Source: an uncultured Veillonellaceae bacterium (GTDB lineage Bacteria; Bacillota; Negativicutes; Selenomonadales; Selenomonadaceae). Taken from it: a stretch of DNA of 34,882 bases. The position numbers and the translations under genes were made by a program. Shown here one piece after another: positions 1-6,807 of this stretch. The notes under the pieces are model-generated. The model worked only from the letters and a program-made list of their open reading frames with translations, ran no database searches and was not told the DNA's origin. The stretch's first letter is position 1, and each line of letters starts with the position of its first letter. Where the stretch lies: assembly GCA_900315575.1 (NCBI GenBank), contig OMZR01000023.1, positions 1 to 34,882 of the forward strand. The letters are read 5' to 3'.

Positions 1-225
1 GGCCGCACCCATCAGATCCGCGTCCACCTCGCGAGCCTCGGCTGCCCTCTGCTCGGCGACGACCTCTACGGAACGCCAGACGCGCGCATCGCGCGCCAGG
101 CGCTCCATGCCGCGCAGCTCTCCTTCCGCCATCCCATCACGCACGCGGACTGCTGTATCAACGCGCCGCTGCCGCCGGATATGCAGGCAATTATCACTTC
201 TTCTTTCCCGTTTGCAAGCATTTGA
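1..225 (+). CDS. RluA-family pseudouridine synthase, C-terminal part (truncated by window edge)
   Basis: Frame 1 is open from the first base to a TGA at 223-225 and gives 74 residues. It opens with GRTHQIRVH, a strongly conserved motif of RluA/RluC/RluD pseudouridine synthases, followed by a GDDLYG segment and a [11 protein letters not shown]-type segment, both usual in the C-terminal third of the family. These enzymes isomerise uridine to pseudouridine in rRNA or tRNA. The catalytic aspartate and any S4 domain would lie upstream of the window, so the exact member and its RNA target cannot be told. It reads in the same direction as fba, but fba has its own promoter about 50 bp downstream. Confidence 0.88.
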   Translation, partial: GRTHQIRVHLASLGCPLLGDDLYGTPDARIARQALHAAQLSFRHPITHADCCINAPLPPDMQAIITSSFPFASI

Positions 226-275
226 CGGATTCCGAGAAAATTTGCACAAGGCCTATACACCTGTCCCGCGTTCTA

Positions 276-284
276 TGATATAAT
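276..284 (+). promoter_or_regulatory. Extended -10 promoter of fba
   Basis: TGATATAAT is a perfect extended -10 (TG-N-TATAAT). No good -35 lies at 17 bp, which fits an extended -10 promoter. It gives an untranslated leader of about 110 nt before the chosen fba start. That leader holds two small potential hairpins, 301-326 (ACCTC/GAGGT with flanking GGA/TCC) and 325-338 (CCTG/CAGG). No known riboswitch class was recognised there. Confidence 0.6.
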
Positions 285-399
285 GAAATAAGTTCATAAA
301 GGAACCTCTGATGAAATGAGGTGTCCTGAATTTACAGGGTACCGAATGAATCAGTGGTTTCTGACGGTTGAACACAAATTACTAGGGGGTAATGTAAAA

Positions 400-1398
400 A
401 TGCCATTAGTTGGAACAAAAGAAATGTTCAAGAAGGCTTACGAGGGCGGCTACGCCATCGGCGCTTTCAACATCAACAACATGGAGATCGTCCAGGGAAT
501 CACGGAAGCTGCTGCTGAGCTGAAGTCCCCGGTCATCCTCCAGGCATCCGCTGGTGCCCGCAAGTACGCAAAGGGCCCGTATCTCCGTCACCTCGTCGAG
601 GCTGCCCTCGAGGTCAATGACATCCCTGTCGCCCTGCACCTCGACCACGGCCCGGACTTCGAGACGTGCAAAGCCTGCATCGATGACGGTTTCACGTCCG
701 TCATGTATGATGGCTCCAAGTATGAGTTCAAAGAGAACATCAAGCGCACGCAGGAAGTCGTTGCTTATGCACATGAGCATGGCGTCGTTGTCGAAGCTGA
801 GCTCGGCAAACTCGCCGGCATCGAAGATGATGTAAAGGTCGCTGCTCACGAGGCAGCTTACACGCAGCCGGAAGAGGTTGAGGAATTCGTTCGTGAGACG
901 GGCGTTGACTCCCTCGCTATCGCAATCGGCACGAGCCATGGCGCATTCAAGTTCAAACCGGAGCAGTGCACGCGCAATGCTGACGGCGTTCTCGTACCGC
1001 CTGAGCTCCGCTTCGACATCCTCGCTGAGATCGAGAAGAAGATCCCTGAGTTCCCGATCGTCCTGCACGGTGCTTCCTCCGTCATCCCGAAGTATGTCAA
1101 GATCATCAACGACAACGGCGGCAAGCTCGATGACGCTGTCGGCATCCCCGAGGATCAGCTCCGCAAGGCAGCGAAGTCCGCGGTCTGCAAGATCAACATC
1201 GACTCCGACCTCCGTCTTGCCATGACGGCTGGCATCCGCGAGCATTTCATGGCTCATCCGGAGCATTTTGATCCGCGCCAGTACGTCGCAGATGGCCGCA
1301 CGTACATCAAGGAGCTCGTCGAGCACAAGATCAAAGACGTCCTCGGCTCCGACGGCCGCGCCGACGAAGTCATGGCTCTCGTCAACGCCAACAAATAA
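400..1398 (+). CDS. fba: Class II fructose-1,6-bisphosphate aldolase
   Basis: Cytosolic glycolytic/gluconeogenic enzyme that reversibly cleaves fructose-1,6-bisphosphate to dihydroxyacetone phosphate and glyceraldehyde-3-phosphate, using a divalent metal. The 332-residue product begins MPLVGTKEMFKKAYEGG. It carries the class II signatures: HLDHGPD with the metal-binding histidine, EAELGKLAG, GTSHGAFKF, VLHGASS and KINIDSDLR. Length is usual for the long class II form. The ATG at 400 is preferred because AGGGGG lies 10 bp upstream (384-389) and family members begin at this point. An in-frame ATG at 316 would add 28 unlikely residues. The gene appears monocistronic, with its own promoter (276-284) and terminator (1430-1457). 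Its wording is more AT-rich near the start than in the body, as expected for a highly expressed gene. Confidence 0.96.
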   Translation: MPLVGTKEMFKKAYEGGYAIGAFNINNMEIVQGITEAAAELKSPVILQASAGARKYAKGPYLRHLVEAALEVNDIPVALHLDHGPDFETCKACIDDGFTSVMYDGSKYEFKENIKRTQEVVAYAHEHGVVVEAELGKLAGIEDDVKVAAHEAAYTQPEEVEEFVRETGVDSLAIAIGTSHGAFKFKPEQCTRNADGVLVPPELRFDILAEIEKKIPEFPIVLHGASSVIPKYVKIINDNGGKLDDAVGIPEDQLRKAAKSAVCKINIDSDLRLAMTAGIREHFMAHPEHFDPRQYVADGRTYIKELVEHKIKDVLGSDGRADEVMALVNANK

Positions 1399-1429
1399 TC
1401 GACGCGCATTCGCGTTTCGGTCATAACGA

Positions 1430-1457
1430 AAGCCGCTCCTGCACGGGAGCGGCTTTT
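1430..1457 (+). terminator. Rho-independent terminator of fba
   Basis: The stem AAGCCGCTCC (1430-1439) pairs with GGAGCGGCTT across a short loop and is followed by a T run. It lies about 30 bp after the fba stop, between convergent genes. On the minus strand the trailing T run is shorter, so it serves mainly fba. Confidence 0.88.
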
Positions 1458-1471
1458 TGCATGCCGATTTT

Positions 1472-2395
1472 TTATTGCAGCGCTTCTTTCAACGTCTCCA
1501 TGTTTTTCCGCATCGCCTCGAGATACGCATCTTTCGCATCTGGCGTCGCCTCCCCCGTCACGACGGGGTCAAGGCTGTAGAGCTTCGCACCGGTTTCGCG
1601 CGCGATGGTCTCGGCGGCGGCGGGCGAATACTGCGGCTCGGCGAACAGCACCTTGACGGGGAGCGCCTTCACCTGCTCGATTGTCGTCTCGAGCTCGGCT
1701 GGCGTCGGGTCAGCGCCGGGCTCGCGCTCGATGACGCCAAGGATGTGCAGGCCGAACTCTTCGGCGAAGTACGGAAACGCCTCGTGGAACGTCACGATGT
1801 CCTTGTGCGGCACGTCGTCAAGCGTCGCATGCATCTCCGTCTTGAGCGCTTCGAGCTTCGCGAGATACGTTTCTGCATTCGCCTCATACTGGTCGGCATG
1901 CGCTGGGTCGGCCTCTTTGAGCTGATCGCGGATGTTTTTGACCTGCTCGATGTCCTTCGTGATGCTGAGCCAGACATGCGGATTCGCCTCGCCGTCTTCT
2001 TCCATGAGTTCAATGCCGCGCGAGGCGTCGATGACGGTCATGCCTTCCTGCATCTTGATGACCTTGTCGAGGAAGCTCTCCATGCCCGCGCCATTGACGA
2101 CGAAGGCGTCGGCTTTTTCGAGCGTCTTCATGTCCTCCGTCGTGAGCTGGTAGTCGTGCAGGCAGCCTGTCTGCGGCTTCGTCATGTTCGTGACCGTCAC
2201 GCCCTCGACGCCGTCCGTCAGGTTGATGACATCGATGTACATCGGGTAGAACGACGTCACGATGTGGAAGGTGCCATCCCCCGCTTTCTGCGTTTGCGCG
2301 GCCGGTGCTCCGCCGCAGCCGGCGAACAGCAGGCAGGCCGCCAAAATGGCGGCGCCCAGAACGGCCCAGATGTTTCTGTGTTTCGTGGTTTTCAA
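1472..2395 (-). CDS. Metal (Zn/Mn) ABC transporter substrate-binding lipoprotein, ZnuA family
   Basis: A 307-residue cluster A-I (ZnuA/TroA-like) binding protein. Residues 1-27 form a lipoprotein signal ending in a LFAGC lipobox, so the mature protein should be anchored to a membrane by lipidated Cys27. Ligand-type residues sit in the usual order: His in GCLHDYQLT, His in NPHVWLS, His in TFHEAFPYF, and an acidic residue in SLDPV near the C-terminus. The protein would deliver zinc or manganese to a membrane permease. The start is TTG, with GGAG 9 bp upstream. No ATPase or permease gene is adjacent, which is unusual for this family. The upstream region has a palindromic operator candidate (2419-2435). 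Metal specificity cannot be settled from sequence alone. Confidence 0.88.
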   Translation of the reverse strand: MKTTKHRNIWAVLGAAILAACLLFAGCGGAPAAQTQKAGDGTFHIVTSFYPMYIDVINLTDGVEGVTVTNMTKPQTGCLHDYQLTTEDMKTLEKADAFVVNGAGMESFLDKVIKMQEGMTVIDASRGIELMEEDGEANPHVWLSITKDIEQVKNIRDQLKEADPAHADQYEANAETYLAKLEALKTEMHATLDDVPHKDIVTFHEAFPYFAEEFGLHILGVIEREPGADPTPAELETTIEQVKALPVKVLFAEPQYSPAAAETIARETGAKLYSLDPVVTGEATPDAKDAYLEAMRKNMETLKEALQ

Positions 2396-2418
2396 GCGTT
2401 CACGCTCCTGTCTTTTTG

Positions 2419-2436
2419 ATGATAGCTTCTATCATA
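2419..2436 (-). promoter_or_regulatory. Operator-like palindrome overlapping the -10 of the metal-binding lipoprotein gene
   Basis: ATGATAGCTTCTATCAT (2419-2435) is a perfect 7-bp inverted repeat with a 3-bp centre. On the minus strand it overlaps TATGAT (2436-2431), a plausible -10 whose transcript would run into the lipoprotein gene. No strong -35 was found. A repressor bound here would block this promoter. Its place ahead of a metal-uptake gene suggests a Zur-, MntR- or Fur-type site, but the sequence does not identify which. Confidence 0.5.
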
Positions 2437-2444
2437 CCACAGTT

Positions 2445-2473
2445 TTGCGGAAAAAGCAGATTTCTGCTAGAAT
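2445..2473 (+). promoter_or_regulatory. Promoter of the ketopantoate reductase-like gene
   Basis: TTGCGG (2445-2450), a 17-bp spacer and TAGAAT (2468-2473) with an extended TGC just upstream. The spacer holds a second dyad, AGCAGA-TT-TCTGCT (2455-2468), which could be a regulator site. This promoter diverges from the metal-binding lipoprotein gene. Confidence 0.6.
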
Positions 2474-2518
2474 GGAGACAGATTTTTCGATTTCTGAACG
2501 TTGATAGGAGGGGTTTCG

Positions 2519-3445
2519 ATGAAGTTTGCAATTCTCGGCGCTGGCGGCACAGGCGGCTGCGTGGGCGGCTACCTCGCGCATGCGGGCAATGACGTGACGT
2601 TCCTCGCGCGCGGCGCGCACCTCGCGGACATGCAGAAAAACGGCCTGACGATTCATCGCAGCGAGGGCGGCGACATTCATGTGGCGGATGTCAAAGCCTG
2701 CACGGCAGATGCGTATCAGGAGACACCCGACGTCCTGTTCGTCTGCGTCAAATATTACAGCATCGACGACGCCATCGCGCTCGCGCGGCGCGTGGCCGGA
2801 CCGGACACGCTCGTCATCCCGATTCTCAACGTCTTCGGCACGGGCGAAGTGATGCAGAAAGAACTGCCCGACATCACGTGCCTCGATGGCTGCATCTACA
2901 TCTGGGCGCTCCGCGAAGCGCCGGGCGTCATCCGGCAGGACGGCAAGATCCTGCGCGTCTTCTATGGCTTCCGTCCGGGGCAGGATGACCGTCTCGCACC
3001 AAAAGCGCAGGAAGTTGAAAAGATTTTGCGCGATGCTGGCATCCATGCGCATTTTTCCGACGACATCCGCCGCGATGCCTTGCAGAAATTCGCCTTCGTC
3101 TCGCCGATGGGCGCGGCCGGGCTCTACTGCCATGCCGTCAGCGGCGACATGCAGCCGGGCGGACGTGCGCGCGAAACATTCGTCGAGCTCATCCGCGAGG
3201 TCAAAGCGCTCGGCGAGGCCATGGGCGTAAAGTTCGAGCGCGAACCCGTCGAGGCGGGCAAGAAGCTCATGGACGCGTCGTCAAAAGACCTCACGACGTC
3301 CATGCAGCGCGATGTAGCGGCTGGCGGGGCGTCGGAGTTTGCGGGGCTTGTCGATCGGGTCGTAGGGCTCGGAAAGAAGTATCATGTCGAAGTGCCGATG
3401 TACGAGAAGATCAGTGCGTGGGGGAAAGAACAGCAAATCAAATAA
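2519..3445 (+). CDS. panE: 2-dehydropantoate 2-reductase family protein
   Basis: A 308-residue NADPH-dependent reductase of the ApbA/PanE family. PanE reduces 2-dehydropantoate to pantoate in pantothenate and coenzyme A synthesis. The N-terminus MKFAILGAGGTGG is the Rossmann nucleotide-binding loop, and FLARG follows at the usual place for the NADP-phosphate-binding arginine. The C-terminal helical domain begins near residue 170 and includes DALQKFAFVSPMGA with a conserved lysine. ATG at 2519 is chosen because AGGAGGGG lies just upstream; a TTG at 2501 is in frame but lies on the ribosome binding site. No panB or panC is nearby, and the family includes paralogues acting on other 2-oxoacids, so the substrate is likely but not certain. 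Confidence 0.82.
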   Translation: MKFAILGAGGTGGCVGGYLAHAGNDVTFLARGAHLADMQKNGLTIHRSEGGDIHVADVKACTADAYQETPDVLFVCVKYYSIDDAIALARRVAGPDTLVIPILNVFGTGEVMQKELPDITCLDGCIYIWALREAPGVIRQDGKILRVFYGFRPGQDDRLAPKAQEVEKILRDAGIHAHFSDDIRRDALQKFAFVSPMGAAGLYCHAVSGDMQPGGRARETFVELIREVKALGEAMGVKFEREPVEAGKKLMDASSKDLTTSMQRDVAAGGASEFAGLVDRVVGLGKKYHVEVPMYEKISAWGKEQQIK

Positions 3446-3504
3446 AAAACTTTCGATGCCCGCATTCATTAAAATCGCGCATCTCATTCTCCCATCTTGT
3501 GAGA

Positions 3505-3548
3505 CTCCCTCAGTCAGCTTCGCTGACAGCTCCCCCTAAGGAGGAGCC
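3505..3548. repeat. Short palindromic repeat of a type scattered in gut Firmicutes
   Basis: Begins CTCCCTCAG, then GTCAGC-TTC-GCTGAC (3513-3527, perfect 6-bp stem), then CTCC/GGAG pairing around CCCTAA. From memory, similar palindromes are dispersed in many copies in gut and rumen Firmicute genomes. A related composite lies at 17719-17770. It sits between panE and the MATE gene and encodes nothing. Confidence 0.6.
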
Positions 3549-3574
3549 AAAATCACGAAAGGAGGCATGCCTAT

Positions 3575-4912
3575 ATGTCTACCCGGAGCGTCAACATGCT
3601 CAGCGGGCCGCTCTATCGTGAGCTGCTCGCATTTTCTCTGCCGATTGCTGTCACGGCCATCTTGGAGCAGCTTTTTAATGCGACGGACACGATGGTGCTC
3701 GGCCGGTTCGAGGGCACGGCGGCCATGGCGGCCGTCGGCAACAATGTCACGATTATCAGCCTCATCGTTTCGCTGCTCTTGGGCATCTCGCTCGGCGCGA
3801 ATGTCGTCATCGCGCAGTACATCGGCGCACGGCGGCTGAAGGAGGCGACGCGCACCGTCCATACGGCGTTGCTCTTTTCACTGCTGCTGGGCCTCGTCGT
3901 CGCCATCCTCGGCCAATGGCCCGTGCGATGGGTGCTCAATGCGCTCGCCGTCCCGGCGGCCGTCCAGCCGACAGCAGAAATCTACCTGCGCATCTACCTC
4001 GCGGGCATGCCGTTCCTCTCGCTCTACAACTTTGCGGCCGCGATTCTCAGGAGCCGCGGCGACGCACAGACGCCTCTCTATGCCCTGATTCTCGCGAGCG
4101 TCCTCAACATCGCGCTCGACCTCGCATTTGTCCTCGTTTTCGGCTGGGGCACAGCCGGCGTCGCCATCGCGACCGTGCTCTCCTACCTCGTCTGCGCCGT
4201 CTGGCTGCTGCAACACATGGTGCACGCCGCTGGCATCCTGCACCTCGAGCTCGGCCTGCTGCGGCTCCATTTCGGCGAACTCGCCAAATGCTTGCGCATC
4301 GGCCTGCCCGCCGCGCTCCAGGGCATGGTCTTCTGCATCGCAAACCTCGTCATCCAGAATGCCATCAACAGCCTCGGCCCGGAAGTCATGGCAGCCTCAG
4401 CCGCGGCGTTCACGATCGAGATCAACATGTACTGCTTTTCCATTGGCATCCAGCAGGCATGCACGACATTCGTCGGGCAGAACTACGGCGCGCGCCAGTA
4501 CGCCCGCTGCCGCGAAGTCACGCGCGACTGCGTCGTGCTGAGCGCCGTCATCCTGATCGCACTCGCCGCCTTCATCTTTGTCTACATGCGGCAGATGCTC
4601 GGCTTCTTCTCGACAAATCCCGTCGTCATCGAAAACGCCGTCACGCGCATCGAATACGTCGTGCTGCCCGAAGTCCTCTGCGTCGGTTACGACATCTGCT
4701 CCGGCGCGCTGCGCGGCTATGGCGTCTCGCTCGCCCCGGCACTCGCGACGCTGATTTCCGTCTGCGGTGTCCGCCTCGTCGGCGTCTGGTGGTACTTCCC
4801 CATGCATCCGACGTTTGCAAACCTCATGGTGCTGTTCCCGATCAGCTGGCTCGTCGCCGACGTACTGATCATGTCGCTGTACCGGATGCATTTAAAGCAT
4901 CTGCGGTATTAG
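3575..4912 (+). CDS. MATE family multidrug/cation efflux transporter
   Basis: A 445-residue integral membrane protein with about 12 hydrophobic segments spread over its whole length, typical of the MATE (NorM/DinF-like) family. These proteins export cationic drugs or metabolites in exchange for Na+ or H+. Family features include ATDTMVLGRF near residue 33, GANVVIAQYIGARR near residue 83, and in the second half a matching VGQNYGARQYARC segment that marks the internal two-fold repeat. AAAGGAGG at 3558-3565 supports the ATG at 3575. It appears to be transcribed alone, with a repeat element upstream and a long hairpin downstream. Substrate unknown. Confidence 0.92.
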   Translation: MSTRSVNMLSGPLYRELLAFSLPIAVTAILEQLFNATDTMVLGRFEGTAAMAAVGNNVTIISLIVSLLLGISLGANVVIAQYIGARRLKEATRTVHTALLFSLLLGLVVAILGQWPVRWVLNALAVPAAVQPTAEIYLRIYLAGMPFLSLYNFAAAILRSRGDAQTPLYALILASVLNIALDLAFVLVFGWGTAGVAIATVLSYLVCAVWLLQHMVHAAGILHLELGLLRLHFGELAKCLRIGLPAALQGMVFCIANLVIQNAINSLGPEVMAASAAAFTIEINMYCFSIGIQQACTTFVGQNYGARQYARCREVTRDCVVLSAVILIALAAFIFVYMRQMLGFFSTNPVVIENAVTRIEYVVLPEVLCVGYDICSGALRGYGVSLAPALATLISVCGVRLVGVWWYFPMHPTFANLMVLFPISWLVADVLIMSLYRMHLKHLRY

Positions 4913-4937
4913 GTTAAAAGAAACAATCGTGGTCGCA

Positions 4938-5009
4938 GACGCAAAAGACCCTCCAACGGAATCCACGCTTTCCTGCTTAACGGATTCCTTATGGAGGGTC
5001 TTTTGCGTC
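4938..5009. repeat. Long hairpin with conserved bulged core; probable bidirectional terminator
   Basis: The left arm (4938-4964) and right arm (4982-5009) pair over 18 bp and then 7 bp, interrupted by an asymmetric internal loop (AC at 4956-4957 opposite TTA at 4989-4991). The loop is 17 nt. The A tract and T tract around the GACCCTCC/GGAGGGTC stem suit termination in both directions, between the convergent MATE gene and the exported-protein unit. The core TCCAACGGAA...TTCCTTATGGA recurs at 17463-17601 with different outer arms (see findings). Confidence 0.75.
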
Positions 5010-5030
5010 CGAAGATACTTTTTCATAAAT

Positions 5031-5555
5031 TTAACGATCATATGCAACAAATCGGAAACAGTTTGCCTGATTTTGATAGATATAAAATTCAACTGCGACT
5101 CGCCGATGGACATTCGATCCCCAGATACTTGCGGCCCCCGTGCTCATGGCTTTCGCATACGACAATGAAGAAATTTCTTGCTGCGTTAATCCTGAACAGA
5201 CACTGACGGCAAAAAGTGCCCTTGCCATTTCCTTTATCGCACGCGGGTCATTTACCCGCACACCAGAGACGACCACTTTTGACACATAGCCTGCTCGATT
5301 CGCAAAAATATAAATCATAGTTCCATCCCAAACAGTGATATACATATCATAGGGACTATCAGGAGAAGCTATCCCGATATGCGTCAAATCATCCAACCCG
5401 CTCGATTCATGCAATGCTGCAGCAACAATTCTAAGATTCTGATAGAACCGTTCCGCCCCCAAATCTGATAGCTGCACCATCTGTGCCGACGCCACCGAAG
5501 TGGAAAAAACGAAGCTGCAAAAAAGGAAAAGAAAAATGCGTTGAAGCCTCCGCAT
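5031..5555 (-). CDS. Hypothetical exported protein, third gene of small unit
   Basis: A 174-residue protein of unrecognised family. Residues 1-25 form a clear Sec signal peptide (MRRLQRIF, a hydrophobic core, then SVASAQ), so the mature protein should leave the cytoplasm. The rest is soluble-looking, with two cysteines (in VCSGL and NCFRF) that could form a disulfide. ATG at 5555 is chosen because GGGAGG lies 8 bp upstream; GTG codons upstream overlap that ribosome binding site. It is the last of three leftward genes with short gaps, and its base composition is clearly more AT-rich than its surroundings, as in the other two. No function is proposed. Confidence 0.7.
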   Translation of the reverse strand: MRRLQRIFLFLFCSFVFSTSVASAQMVQLSDLGAERFYQNLRIVAAALHESSGLDDLTHIGIASPDSPYDMYITVWDGTMIYIFANRAGYVSKVVVSGVRVNDPRAIKEMARALFAVSVCSGLTQQEISSLSYAKAMSTGAASIWGSNVHRRVAVEFYIYQNQANCFRFVAYDR

Positions 5556-5597
5556 GACCACCACCTCCCAAAGAATGAAATACTCTTTTGCTCATCT

Positions 5598-5996
5598 TCA
5601 CTTGCTACGAGCGTAATTGGCAATCCTTCTTATTTGTTCATACCCAATGGTTCCATTTGAAAAACTGAAATCACGTCCATCATAAAACTCTTTGGTCTGA
5701 TAACCAGCGCCATTATAAAAACGAACCTGCCCATACATTATGTTTACTTCATTTGCACCCAAATGAAAATGAATATTCACAATCGAACTTTCGTGATCGT
5801 GAATCCATACGCATTTTTCGTTTACGCCACCATCTCTGGAAATGGAATCAAACCATGCAGAATCGCCATCGAAAAACCATTGAGTCTCATCATCACTGAT
5901 CTCTGGCATCGAAATCCAATGCTCCGCCGAACCCACTGAGGAAGAACCAACCAAGAATATCAGCAGGGCAAAAACTATTTGACAGATTTTTTTCAC
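5598..5996 (-). CDS. Hypothetical exported protein, second gene of small unit
   Basis: A 132-residue protein with a signal peptide at residues 1-24 (MKKICQIV, a hydrophobic core, then SVGSA before EHW). The mature part is rich in aromatic and acidic residues, and its WFFDGDSAWF and KCVWIHDHE segments loosely recall the small beta-rich surface-adhesin E-like proteins; this is only a suggestion. The GTG at 5996 is preferred because GAGGTGG lies 5 bp upstream and the signal then begins MKKI. The ATG at 6014, also with a possible ribosome binding site, would add six residues (MKEVVV) before it. It lies 42 bp before the third gene and about 30 bp after the first. Confidence 0.65.
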   Translation of the reverse strand: MKKICQIVFALLIFLVGSSSVGSAEHWISMPEISDDETQWFFDGDSAWFDSISRDGGVNEKCVWIHDHESSIVNIHFHLGANEVNIMYGQVRFYNGAGYQTKEFYDGRDFSFSNGTIGYEQIRRIANYARSK

Positions 5997-6027
5997 GACA
6001 ACCACCTCTTTCATCACTTCGATCTCC

Positions 6028-6651
6028 TCACTGCACCATCTGGACGGTCAGCGGCAGCTGGATGGGTGCTCCTGTGATGCCGCCGCGCGCTTCAAGGTGC
6101 ATTTTGCTGAGGTCTGCATCCTGCGGTACATCATAGGCCACCGTGATACCGACAACGATGCCGGGATTGACTTTTCTCAGCATGGCTTTCTGGTTCTTGT
6201 CATCCACAGAAATTGCCATTTGTCCTTCATGGCTGTAGCTGTATTCCCGTCCTTCGTCGTCTTTCAGTTTGAAACTATTCGCATCCACGGTAATCGCATC
6301 TTTCTGTCCATTCGATACGACCATCGAAACGACGACGAATTTTCCCTGTGCCTCCGTGTGCGCGAAGCGATTCTGCCCCAAGCTCGGCACTTGCTCGATT
6401 TTGTAGATGGCCACGCCGACATTGGAGGTCACTCCGCCTTTCACCTTGCCAAGTCCTTGGACTTCGCACGTGTATTCTTCCATTTTCTGCTTTGCAGATG
6501 AACTCGAAGACGTCTGCTGGCTCGAAGAAAAAGCCCCACCATCCTGCTTCGCCACATGCGGCATCATCAAAACCGTAAAGAAACCCACCACCATTGCAAA
6601 AACAAACATCGCGACCACGCCCAAGCATCCAATCTTCAATGCTTTTTTCAC
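6028..6651 (-). CDS. Membrane-anchored DUF4352-like protein, first gene of small unit
   Basis: A 207-residue protein. A short cytoplasmic start (MKKALKIG) is followed by one hydrophobic segment at about residues 9-30, a Ser/Gln-rich linker, and a C-terminal domain from about residue 60. That domain matches the DUF4352 pattern: GKFVVVSMVVSNGQKDAITVD, then FKLKDDEGREY, then VNPGIVVGITVAYDVP. DUF4352 domains are immunoglobulin-like extracytoplasmic modules found in many Firmicute lipoproteins and membrane proteins; no enzyme activity is known. GTG at 6651 is chosen because AGGAG lies 9 bp upstream, whereas the ATG at 6660 directly abuts that AGGAG. It probably leads the three-gene unit. Confidence 0.78.
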   Translation of the reverse strand: MKKALKIGCLGVVAMFVFAMVVGFFTVLMMPHVAKQDGGAFSSSQQTSSSSSAKQKMEEYTCEVQGLGKVKGGVTSNVGVAIYKIEQVPSLGQNRFAHTEAQGKFVVVSMVVSNGQKDAITVDANSFKLKDDEGREYSYSHEGQMAISVDDKNQKAMLRKVNPGIVVGITVAYDVPQDADLSKMHLEARGGITGAPIQLPLTVQMVQ

Positions 6652-6680
6652 TTCGGCCATCTCCTTCGCACTTTATGCAA

Positions 6681-6708
6681 TTTCTATCTGTCTTTTATTT
6701 TACTACAA
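6681..6708 (-). promoter_or_regulatory. Possible promoter of the three-gene exported-protein unit
   Basis: On the minus strand, TTGTAG (6708-6703) is followed after 16 bp by TAGAAA (6686-6681) in an AT-rich stretch just upstream of the first gene. The match is fair and the spacing slightly short. Confidence 0.35.
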
Positions 6709-6743
6709 ATGACCCCCCGTAAAGACAAATTGACGAATAAAAG

Positions 6744-6778
6744 AAGCCAGAATCCATCCAAGCGATAGATTCTGGCTT
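6744..6778 (-). terminator. Terminator after the FliK-like gene
   Basis: AAGCCAGAATC (6744-6754) pairs perfectly with GATTCTGGCTT (6768-6778). On the minus strand the stem is followed by CTTTT, about 30 bp after the stop of the FliK-like gene. A TTTT also follows on the plus strand, so it may insulate both sides. Confidence 0.82.
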
Positions 6779-6807
6779 TTCTGCATGAAGTACGTCCGCA
6801 TGTCTTG

